Source: Hymenobacter psychrotolerans DSM 18569
Lineage (GTDB): Bacteria; Bacteroidota; Bacteroidia; Cytophagales; Hymenobacteraceae
Assembly (NCBI RefSeq): GCF_900142395.1
Contig: NZ_FRAS01000011.1
Location: forward strand, 81,756 to 145,755
Length of the DNA: 64,000 nt
Direction of reading: 5' to 3'
A program made the translations under genes and the position numbers. Positions 34,647-41,769 of the stretch are shown here, in pieces (the first letter of the stretch is position 1; every line of letters starts with the position of its first letter). A model generated the notes under the pieces. The model was not told the origin of the DNA, ran no database searches, and worked only from the letters and a program-made list of their open reading frames with translations.

Positions 34647-35246
34647 ATGAACCCCAACCAACCGCATACGCTGCCACCTACCTACTTCGATGAGGTGTAC
34701 CGCGCCAATACCGACCCCTGGAACTTCGAAACCAGCCCCTACGAGCAGACCAAGTACGCCGATACCGTTTCGGCCCTGCGGACGGAGCCATATGCCAGCG
34801 GGTTTGAAGTTGGTTGCTCGCTGGGTGTGCTCACGCAACTGCTGGCCCCCAAATGCCGGCAGCTGCTGGCTATAGATGTGGCCGAAGCACCTTTGGTACG
34901 GGCCCGGCAGCGCTGCGCGCATCTTCCTCAGGTAGAGTTTCAGCGGATGACGCTGCCCGAAGAGTTTCCCACAGACCGTTGCTTCGACCTGGTGGTGCTG
35001 TCGGAAGTCGGGTACTACTGGGCCATGCCTGATTTGCAGCAAACCTCGGCCAAGCTGCTGGAGGCCCTGCTTCCGGGCGGGCATCTGCTGCTGGTACACT
35101 GGACCCCGGCCGTACACGACTATCCGCTGACCGGCGACGAAGTGCACGACTTTTTCCTGAGCCATACTGCGGAGGCTGGTCCTTTACGGCACGTGCATGG
35201 CCACCGGGCGCCGCAGTACCGGCTCGATCTGCTGGCCCGCCGCTAA
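34647..35246 (+). CDS. NodS-like SAM-dependent methyltransferase
   Basis: A 199-residue methyltransferase. 'TYFDEVYRANTDPWNFETSPYEQTKYADTVSAL' (in part) is the NodS-type N-terminus, and 'GFEVGCSLGVLTQLLA' is the SAM-binding motif I. Rhizobial NodS N-methylates the free amine of a deacetylated chitooligosaccharide. That fits the PIG-L deacetylase 43 bp upstream. Its 3' end overlaps the convergent GT2 gene by 63 bp. Confidence 0.84.
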   Translation: MNPNQPHTLPPTYFDEVYRANTDPWNFETSPYEQTKYADTVSALRTEPYASGFEVGCSLGVLTQLLAPKCRQLLAIDVAEAPLVRARQRCAHLPQVEFQRMTLPEEFPTDRCFDLVVLSEVGYYWAMPDLQQTSAKLLEALLPGGHLLLVHWTPAVHDYPLTGDEVHDFFLSHTAEAGPLRHVHGHRAPQYRLDLLARR

Positions 35247-36446
35247 GGCAACTCCAGAAACTGCAGCATCCTTCTCGTAGCGCGCCACCAGCTGCCGAAG
35301 CTCCAGAATAGCCTGGGGCAAGGGCACTAAGCGGTGCCGGCGCCATCGGGCCCGGTGTTGCTGCACCCACTCCCACAGCACTCCAAACGAAGCCGAAGCC
35401 AATAGTTGCTGCGCCAGAGCGCCAGCGGGCACGCTCAGCGTAGCGGCCAGCTGCACGCATAGCGGAGGGCGCCCGGCGCGCTGCTGTGCCTGGTTCCAGA
35501 GCTGCCGAAGCTGCTGCCGCCCCTGCCATTCGGCCACCAGGCTCAGCCCGTTTTCCACTACCGGGTCGCGGTGCTGCCGGGCCAGCTTGTCCCATTCTCG
35601 CAGCTGCCACGATAGCCCCACTTCCACCCGCCCCTCGCGCCGCGCCGACGTCACGACCCGGACTTTGGGGCTGTGGCGCACCTGCAGGTCGTGGCGGCGC
35701 AGGGCCTGGCACAGGGCTTCATCTTCCAGAAAAGGCACTACCGGCAAGCCGCCCACCCGCCGGTACGCCGCCGCCGTAATGCCCAGACTGGCCCCAAAAT
35801 GCTGATGATGGCGAGGCCAGGGGTCAGCGGGGTCAGGGTCGAGGAGCGCCTCCAGCCGCGCCCGGAGCAGGCGGTAGTGCGCGTCGCGCAGGTGCGTGCG
35901 CCGCACCGTGCCTCCGTGCGGGGCGGCCGCCTCCGGCAATATCCGGCCGCCCACGGCATCGGCACCAGCCGCAAACTCGTGTTGCATAGCCGCCAGCCAC
36001 GTAGGCGCCACGCGCGTGTCGGCATCGGTGCTGGCAATGATGCCTGCGGGGCCAGCCGTGAGCTCCAGGCGGCGGCAGGCCTCATCCATCAGCAGGCACC
36101 GGGCCCGGCCCACGTGTGCCTCGGCAGCAAGAAGTGTGGTTTCTGCCACGTAGAGGGCCAGCGCCGGATACTGACGACCGAATGCCCGAACGACAGCAGC
36201 CGTCTGGTCGCGGCAGTTATTGGCCAGCACCAGAATTTCGTAGCAGCTGAAAGGCAGTGGCTCCCCCTGCAGATCAAGCTGCGTAGCCAGAGCGGCCAGC
36301 GTGGCGGGCAGGTTGGCCGCCTCGTCTTTCGCCGGAATGATAACACTGATTTTCAGGCCGGCAGCAGGCGGCGGCAAGTGCTGCCACAACCCGGCCGGGG
36401 CCGTTGCGGCCGGGCCGGCGGTTGTCTGGCTGGTAAACAAGCACAT
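35184..36446 (-). CDS. Family 2 glycosyltransferase
   Basis: A 420-residue GT-A-fold enzyme. 'LKISVIIPAKDEAANLPATL' opens the nucleotide-sugar domain, the metal-binding DxD is in 'IASTDADTRV', and 'VPFLEDEALCQALR' holds the catalytic-base region. There is no clear membrane helix, so it is probably cytoplasmic. It lies opposite the methyltransferase with a 63-bp tail-to-tail overlap. I recall similar acyl-CoA dehydrogenase, PIG-L, methyltransferase and GT2 groupings in other phyla; this would need a search. Confidence 0.85.
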   Translation of the reverse strand: MCLFTSQTTAGPAATAPAGLWQHLPPPAAGLKISVIIPAKDEAANLPATLAALATQLDLQGEPLPFSCYEILVLANNCRDQTAAVVRAFGRQYPALALYVAETTLLAAEAHVGRARCLLMDEACRRLELTAGPAGIIASTDADTRVAPTWLAAMQHEFAAGADAVGGRILPEAAAPHGGTVRRTHLRDAHYRLLRARLEALLDPDPADPWPRHHQHFGASLGITAAAYRRVGGLPVVPFLEDEALCQALRRHDLQVRHSPKVRVVTSARREGRVEVGLSWQLREWDKLARQHRDPVVENGLSLVAEWQGRQQLRQLWNQAQQRAGRPPLCVQLAATLSVPAGALAQQLLASASFGVLWEWVQQHRARWRRHRLVPLPQAILELRQLVARYEKDAAVSGVALAAGQQIEPVLRRPVAMHVP

Positions 36447-36562
36447 CGAAACAGGATGAGTTAGGGATTTTGCTTCTACGCGAACAACTCAGGAGAAGAT
36501 AAGCCCCGGCAGGCTCAGAAGCACCTTTTTACTTGGCTGCGGCAAGCCCGACTGTAGTACTA

Positions 36563-36605
36563 CAACGCAACGTGCCGCCCGGGCTTCGGGCGGCACGTTG
36601 CGTTG
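36563..36605 (-). terminator. Terminator downstream of the outer-membrane barrel gene
   Basis: CAACGCAACGTGCCGCCC and its complement form an 18-bp perfect stem with a short GGGCTTC loop. There is little U-tract. It is the main content of the 36447-36624 gap. Confidence 0.75.
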
Positions 36606-36624
36606 CGGCGGAACCGATACGCGG

Positions 36625-37851
36625 CTAAAACGCCTCGCCCACGGCGAAGATGATACCGGAGTTGCCGCCGGAACCTACCCCATAGTCGAGGCGGATGTTG
36701 AGCCGGTCGCGGCGGTTGAAGCGGAAACGGGCGCCCAGGCCACCGGCAAACTTGGTACCGTCGAAGGAATAGTCGGAGAGATTATAGCCCACCTGGCCCA
36801 CACCCATAAAGGCCGCGACATCGAAGCGCCAGATGAGTTTCTGCCGGATTTCAGCCTGGAAAGTGCTGAACTGCCGGTCGCGGTAGCGGGCTTCGTAGAT
36901 GCCGCGCATCAGGTAGGAGTTGTTGTAGAGCGAGCCGCCGAGCGTGGCGCCCATGCCGCCCAGTTCCCGGAACGGTACGTCGCCGGAGTGGTACTGGCCC
37001 AGAAACTGCATGGCCAGAATGGTGTTGTTGGAGCCGAACAGCGGGTTGAAGTGGCGGGCATCAACCTGGTAGCGCGTGAACTTGTAGTCGCTGCCCAGGC
37101 CGGAGCCGTTGAAGAGCATGTGCGCATCCACGAAGTTGCCGCGGTAAGTAGCCAGCACATTGTCGCGGCCGTCGTAGAGCAGGGCCGGGCCCACGCCCGA
37201 GCTAACGCCACCGGCCCGCTGTGCTTCGGGAATGGCGTAGTACGGGGCCGTATTGCCGTCCATGTCTTTGAGCTCCACGTCGCCGAGCTTGGTGAAGCGG
37301 TACCGCACGCCCGCAAACAGATTGGGCACCACGCGCACCAGCGCCTTCTCATCGAACACCCACAGCGGATACTGGATGTGCGACTCGATATCCTTGCTGG
37401 TGTTGTTGCCGATGCCGTAGTAGTTGAAGGCAAGGTCGTAATAGCTCAGCTCCCCGGAAAAATACAGCTTCTCACCCGGCGTGAAGATGTTGTGCGTGAG
37501 CTGAATGGTGGTTTGCTTTTCCTGCGAAAACCAGGCAATCAGGCGGGCGTTGGACTTGCGCACGGTGGTATCGGTGCCGAAGCGCCACACCGGCAGAATG
37601 GCGGCGCCTACCGCGAAGCCCGTTTCCTGCTGGTAAAACGCAATGGGCACCGGAATGAAGCTGGGCTTGTCGCTGGGCGCAAACCGCGACTTTTTGGGCG
37701 GGCTGGCATACGAAGGGGCGGGGGCGGTGGTGAGGCCGGGAGCCGGGGCTGCCACCGGAGTTACAGTGGTGGTATCGGCCGGGGTTGTAACCTGGGCCGA
37801 ACCAGGCCGGGCCAGCATACACAGCGCCAGCGGCATGTAGAGAAAGCGCAT
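36625..37851 (-). CDS. Outer-membrane beta-barrel protein, Omp85/BamA-like (no POTRA)
   Basis: A 408-residue exported protein with a signal peptide (…PGSA-Q, residues 1-19) and a Thr/Pro/Ala-rich linker to about residue 60. The remainder alternates in beta strands like the Omp85 'surface antigen' barrel: 'GVGPALLYDGRDNVLATYRGNFVD' (in part), 'FNPLFGSNNTILAMQFLGQY', and a C-terminal aromatic (GEAF). No POTRA domains are seen, so it is not BamA itself. It may be a transporter or barrel of the patatin/TamA-like type. Confidence 0.8.
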   Translation of the reverse strand: MRFLYMPLALCMLARPGSAQVTTPADTTTVTPVAAPAPGLTTAPAPSYASPPKKSRFAPSDKPSFIPVPIAFYQQETGFAVGAAILPVWRFGTDTTVRKSNARLIAWFSQEKQTTIQLTHNIFTPGEKLYFSGELSYYDLAFNYYGIGNNTSKDIESHIQYPLWVFDEKALVRVVPNLFAGVRYRFTKLGDVELKDMDGNTAPYYAIPEAQRAGGVSSGVGPALLYDGRDNVLATYRGNFVDAHMLFNGSGLGSDYKFTRYQVDARHFNPLFGSNNTILAMQFLGQYHSGDVPFRELGGMGATLGGSLYNNSYLMRGIYEARYRDRQFSTFQAEIRQKLIWRFDVAAFMGVGQVGYNLSDYSFDGTKFAGGLGARFRFNRRDRLNIRLDYGVGSGGNSGIIFAVGEAF

Positions 37852-37953
37852 AAAGGGCTTCGATAAAAAGAAGGGGTGAAGAGGCTTGGCCGGCAGATAA
37901 TAGTCGGCTTGCAGCCCTATGACACCCCTAACGAAGCAGAGCAGCCTACGGTT

Positions 37954-38892
37954 TTATATTGCCCCGGCCGCCAGCAGCATCGACAGCACCCCGGCCAGCA
38001 TAATGCCTTTGCACCAGCGGCTCAGCTCCACAAAATGCCGGCGCCGGTCGGCACGCAGCAGCAGGCGCGCCAGCCACAGCAGCGGCATCAGCACCAGGGC
38101 CAGCAGCCACGCCGCCAAGGCCAGCATGTGGTGGGTGCCGGCGTGCCAGATGGCGCCGGCCACCAGGGCCAGCAGGCAGGCCAGGAAAACCGCCGCCACC
38201 CACTTTGTGCGCGCTACGCCCCACACAATAGGCAGCGTGCGGCAGTCGTGCTGGGCGTCGCCGCGCATGTCTTCCACATCCTTCACTATCTCGCGCACCA
38301 CCGTCAGCAGAAAGGCCGCCAGCGCATACACCCACACGCTGCTCGTGCCGGTGCGCAGCTGCAGCTCCGGCAGCAGCACCAGCGCCGCCGTCAGGGTAGC
38401 AATACTGACATTGCCGACCAGCGCCACCCGCTTGAACCGAACCGAATAGCCCCACAGCAGCAGCGCCGACCCCAGATTCACGAGGCCCAGCAACGGCGAG
38501 AGCAGCCCACTCAGCCCCACTCCCACCCCCGACAACAGCACATGCGCCAGCATGGCCCGCCGGCGGTTCACGACGCGGCCCACCACCAGCCGCCCCGGCC
38601 GGTTGATGGCATCAATCTTTATATCGTAGTAGTCGTTGATGATGTAGCCCGCCGCCGCTACGCACAGCGCGGCCAGCGCCAGCACCACAAACGGCCCGCT
38701 CAGCAGCGCGGCGGCCGGCTGCCCGGGCAGCAGCAGCCCGGCCCGCACCAGCACCAGGCACAGCAACATGATGAGCAGGTTGGGCAGGCGCACCAGCCGG
38801 GCAATCGGCAGCAGCGGAATTCCTTCTGCCGGGCCGGTCGGCTCCGAGGGCGGCAGAGCACCCGGCAGCGAGGAAGAGGCAGATGGCGACAT
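37954..38892 (-). CDS. UbiA-family prenyltransferase (GGGP synthase-like)
   Basis: A 312-residue membrane protein with eight to nine helices. The first aspartate-rich motif is 'INDYYDIKIDAINRP' and the second is 'VREIVKDVEDMRGD'. UbiA enzymes transfer polyprenyl groups to aromatic or glycerol acceptors. Similar Bacteroidetes proteins are annotated as geranylgeranylglycerol-phosphate geranylgeranyltransferase, but menaquinone or haem O acceptors cannot be excluded. The start is ATG 38892 (MSPSASSS). Confidence 0.85.
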   Translation of the reverse strand: MSPSASSSLPGALPPSEPTGPAEGIPLLPIARLVRLPNLLIMLLCLVLVRAGLLLPGQPAAALLSGPFVVLALAALCVAAAGYIINDYYDIKIDAINRPGRLVVGRVVNRRRAMLAHVLLSGVGVGLSGLLSPLLGLVNLGSALLLWGYSVRFKRVALVGNVSIATLTAALVLLPELQLRTGTSSVWVYALAAFLLTVVREIVKDVEDMRGDAQHDCRTLPIVWGVARTKWVAAVFLACLLALVAGAIWHAGTHHMLALAAWLLALVLMPLLWLARLLLRADRRRHFVELSRWCKGIMLAGVLSMLLAAGAI

Positions 38893-38981
38893 ACGGCGGG
38901 CGCGACAGTGTGGAAATAACAAAACAATAACACCACAGCGTCCCAAGGGCGGGCGCTGCCTGTGCCTCCCTGCAAAGGTGC

Positions 38982-39018
38982 CAAAAAAGAAAGCTCCTCC
39001 CACAGGGGAGGAGCTTTC
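38982..39018 (-). terminator. Terminator of cspA
   Basis: GAAAGCTCCTCCC and its complement form a 13-bp stem with a 4-nt loop and a T6 tract on the minus strand. Confidence 0.9.
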
Positions 39019-39047
39019 CGTTGTCATCAATCTTTTTCAGCCGAAGA

Positions 39048-39242
39048 CTATACTTTTTTTACGTTCACTGCATTCACGCCCTTACGGCCTTCCTGCGTCT
39101 CAAATTCCACACGGTCATTCTGTTGGACCTGCCCTCCGTTAAGACCGGTAATGTGAACGAAGAAGTCTTCCTTCGTCACATCATCTGTAATGAAGCCGTA
39201 GCCCTTCGCCTCATTAAAGAATTTTACGGTTCCTGTTTTCAT
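39048..39242 (-). CDS. cspA: Cold-shock protein
   Basis: A 64-residue single cold-shock domain: 'MKTGTVKFFNEAKGYGFI', RNP1 'KGYGFI' and RNP2 'DFFVH'. It binds single-stranded RNA/DNA and melts RNA structure. Monocistronic, with its own promoter, a short leader and a terminator. Confidence 0.95.
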   Translation of the reverse strand: MKTGTVKFFNEAKGYGFITDDVTKEDFFVHITGLNGGQVQQNDRVEFETQEGRKGVNAVNVKKV

Positions 39243-39272
39243 GAAAAAAGAAAATGATGAATGGATGAGGGG

Positions 39273-39302
39273 TAAATATAGAGGTTATTCGGAAAAGCGC
39301 AA
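39273..39302 (-). promoter_or_regulatory. Promoter of cspA: TTG-N19-TATATTTA
   Basis: TTG at 39302-39300 and TATATTTA at 39280-39273 fit the Bacteroidetes -33/-7 arrangement, with the last base off consensus. The leader of about 25-30 nt is short for a cold-shock gene. Confidence 0.55.
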
Positions 39303-39363
39303 CCCCGGCCAAACCAGCCCGCAGGCGCCGGGCCGGCAGCCTGATCAACTGAAAATCTGCAGT

Positions 39364-39867
39364 CTACCAGGTTTTCTGGGCCTTCATGACGGCCTCGATC
39401 AGCTCGCGCACGGCACCGTGCCCGCCGGGCAGCGACGACACGTAGGTGCTGACGGCCCGCACATCATCGGCGGCATCGGCGGGGCAGGCGGCCACGGCAC
39501 AGCGGCGCATCACCTCCAGATCGGGCATGTCGTCGCCCATATAAGCAATATGCACCGGGTCGAGGCGGTAGGTGTTCACGTAGTTGTTGAAGATTTTCAT
39601 CTTGTCATCCACGCCCAGGAACATGTCGCGCACATCCAGAGACTCCAGCCGCTTGCGCACGCCTTCTTCCTCGCGGCCCGAAATAACGGCCACCCGGTAG
39701 CCCTGCCGCAGCGCATGCCGGATAGCGTAGCCGTCGCGGATGTGGAAGGCCCGGGCCTGCTCACCGGAGTTGAAGGCCAGCAGCGTGCCATCGGTTAGTA
39801 CGCCGTCTACGTCTAGTACAAAAGCCTTGATAACCGATAAATCGGGAGTAGTAGAAGAGTGGTCCAT
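39364..39867 (-). CDS. kdsC: 3-deoxy-D-manno-octulosonate 8-phosphate phosphatase, KdsC-like
   Basis: A 167-residue HAD hydrolase without a cap: 'FVLDVDGVLTDGTL' (catalytic Asp and general acid), 'AVISGREEEGV' and 'AYMGDDMPDLEVM'. This is the KdsC signature, which makes Kdo for LPS inner core. N-acylneuraminate cytidylyltransferase phosphatase domains are close relatives. No other kds gene is adjacent; a gap of about 130 bp separates it from iscX upstream. Confidence 0.85.
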   Translation of the reverse strand: MDHSSTTPDLSVIKAFVLDVDGVLTDGTLLAFNSGEQARAFHIRDGYAIRHALRQGYRVAVISGREEEGVRKRLESLDVRDMFLGVDDKMKIFNNYVNTYRLDPVHIAYMGDDMPDLEVMRRCAVAACPADAADDVRAVSTYVSSLPGGHGAVRELIEAVMKAQKTW

Positions 39868-39994
39868 TGGGCGGAGTGATAAATAGGCCGGCGCGGGTTA
39901 CCACTGAAGCGCCGGGGCCAGTGCGGCCGGAAAACGGTTTCCGGAGCACGGGCGCCAGGCAGTTCCGGCAAGCGGCCAGTTGGCAGTTAGGCGC

Positions 39995-40234
39995 TTATTT
40001 CTGGTTGTCGCGCCATTCGTACACCCACTTGGCCTGGATCTGCTCCAGGTGGCCTTCGTTGGCCTGCTCGCGGGTGCCGGAAAAGTTGGGCAGGCTCAGC
40101 ACCCAGTCCAGCAGCTCGGTGAAACGGATACGGTAGATTTTGGCTTCCGTGAAGTCGTCACCAAACTTCTCGTAGAGGGCCATGGCAATGTCCTCGTGGT
40201 CGTTCCAGTGAATTGGGGGCTCGAAGTGGGCCAT
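39995..40234 (-). CDS. iscX: Fe-S assembly protein IscX
   Basis: A 79-residue acidic helical protein: 'IHWNDHEDIAMALYEKF', 'IRFTELLDWVLSLPNF' and a tryptophan-rich tail. This matches IscX, which binds IscS and iron and tunes Fe-S assembly. The start is ATG 40234 (MAHFEPP). A ferredoxin gene lies 114 bp upstream on the same strand, as in isc operons, though iscS and iscU are not nearby. Confidence 0.85.
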   Translation of the reverse strand: MAHFEPPIHWNDHEDIAMALYEKFGDDFTEAKIYRIRFTELLDWVLSLPNFSGTREQANEGHLEQIQAKWVYEWRDNQK

Positions 40235-40348
40235 GTGTTGCAGTATTGTTGGGGTGAGGTGCGGCTTAGCTACAGCGGGCCACACTGGCTTGAGGGAAAC
40301 GCGCCGCGGCAAAATAGCCAGCCGGTCCCGCTCCTGCGGCCAATCGAA

Positions 40349-40681
40349 TTAGTGCCCGAGGAAATTCTGAGGCGGAACCAGAATAACCAGGTCGTTGCTG
40401 GTGCTCTGCACCACGCACTGGCAGGCCAGGCGCGAGTTGATCCGCGGATTTATAGCCCGGTCAATAAAGTCCTCTTCTTTGTCGCTGATTTCGGGCAGGT
40501 CGTTTTCGCCACGCACCACATACACGTGGCAGGTGCTGCAGCCACACACGCCCCCGCAGTTATGCTGGAGCTGGATACCGTTGTTGAGGGCCACGTCCAG
40601 CACCGACTCGCCTTCGGCGGCTACGTGCGTCTGGGCGGTCTGGCCGTCCTGAAACTGGAAAGTAATGTTGACAGCTTTCAC
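40349..40681 (-). CDS. Adrenodoxin-type [2Fe-2S] ferredoxin
   Basis: A 110-residue ferredoxin. Ligands lie in 'HNCGGVCGCSTCHVYV' (Cys-x5-Cys-x2-Cys, with an extra Cys) and 'RLACQCVV'. 'EISDKEEDFIDRA' is typical of the ISC ferredoxin of Bacteroidetes. A GTG at 40681 (VKAVNITFQF) gives a family-like start; an ATG 16 codons upstream adds unrelated residues and overlaps the promoter box. It probably feeds electrons to Fe-S cluster assembly together with iscX. Confidence 0.88.
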   Translation of the reverse strand: MKAVNITFQFQDGQTAQTHVAAEGESVLDVALNNGIQLQHNCGGVCGCSTCHVYVVRGENDLPEISDKEEDFIDRAINPRINSRLACQCVVQSTSNDLVILVPPQNFLGH

Positions 40682-40716
40682 GCAAGAATTCCTCAAACGA
40701 GGTAAAAATGAAGCCA

Positions 40717-40724
40717 CGAAGGTA
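40717..40724 (-). promoter_or_regulatory. TACCTTCG -7-like box for the ferredoxin
   Basis: Third copy of the TACCTTCG octamer in this window, here 36 bp upstream of the GTG start, the same distance as at purH. Its position supports the GTG start. Confidence 0.45.
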
Positions 40725-40742
40725 CGCACCCCCGCCGCCGAT

Positions 40743-41579
40743 TCAAAGCTCGGTAGTGGGCAGGTTGTTTTCCGGGGCCGGCAAATACTGCTTCTGGATG
40801 CTTTCTGTCAGGGTGTTATATATCTGCAGCCACTGCGGGTGCGCTGCCAGGGCCGCTCGGTGCCGCTCGAGGGTGGGCGTATCGTGGCGGGCGGCGGGGC
40901 CGGTTTGCACCGTGAAAGGCGGGTGGGCCAGCGCTTTTTCCACCGTTTCGTGGAGCAGCGGCGCCAGCAGCGTCAGCGGCAGTTCCTGCTGCTGTAGCAG
41001 CGCATGGCTGATACCCAGCAGGTGATTGGTGAAGTTGCAGGCAAACACGGCAGCTACATGCATGGCTTGCCGCTGGGGCGTGCCTACGCGCTGCACGGTG
41101 CCGCTCAGCGTATGCCCCAGCGCCAGCAGTGTGGCTTCCGCAGCCGGCTCGGCGGCTTCTATGCATAGCGGCACAGTGAGCCAGTCTACGTGGCGGCCGG
41201 CACTGAATGTCTGGAGCGGGTAGAAAACGCCGCCGCGCACCTGCGGGCTATTTGCAAAGGCACTGAGTGGCACCGTGCCCGACGTATGGGCCACCAGGGC
41301 GCCCGCCGGAAATCTGGCCTCTGCCAGCAGCGTAGGAATAGCCGCATCGGGCACGGCCAGCAGGTATACATCGGCGGCGGGCAGGCCGGTCATGTCGAGG
41401 GAAGACACTACGCGGGACCCGGGCAATCGGGCAGCCAGTGCTTCAGCCGACGCAGCCGTGCGGCTCCAGACGTAAGCTACCTGATGCCCAGCCTGCAACA
41501 GGGCCGGACCAAGCTGACCGGCAACCCGCCCGGCCCCCAACAAGGCCACGCGCAACGAAGAAAGAACAGGCAGTGTCAT
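40743..41579 (-). CDS. Rossmann-fold protein with DUF2520 domain
   Basis: A 278-residue protein. The N-terminal NAD(P)-binding fold has 'VALLGAGRVAGQLGPAL', and the C-terminal helical DUF2520 domain carries 'RQAMHVAAVFACNFTNHLLGI' (in part). The family resembles ProC-like and 6-phosphogluconate dehydrogenase-like reductases, but its substrate is unknown. It is not obviously in an operon with the ferredoxin. Confidence 0.85.
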   Translation of the reverse strand: MTLPVLSSLRVALLGAGRVAGQLGPALLQAGHQVAYVWSRTAASAEALAARLPGSRVVSSLDMTGLPAADVYLLAVPDAAIPTLLAEARFPAGALVAHTSGTVPLSAFANSPQVRGGVFYPLQTFSAGRHVDWLTVPLCIEAAEPAAEATLLALGHTLSGTVQRVGTPQRQAMHVAAVFACNFTNHLLGISHALLQQQELPLTLLAPLLHETVEKALAHPPFTVQTGPAARHDTPTLERHRAALAAHPQWLQIYNTLTESIQKQYLPAPENNLPTTEL

Positions 41580-41769
41580 TGGCAGAACTCAGAAAACAGA
41601 AACAACAAAGTAACCGGACACAAGCAGTTTTGCCGCCCTGATGCGGGAAGTTCTCAGAGAAATTCAACAACTTGGGACCGGTAAAACCCTCACAAAACAT
41701 TGCTGGGGCCGAATATTTGCCGTTTTTCACCCATAAAGTCCTTTCATTTTCAACACTTTTACCTTTTTC

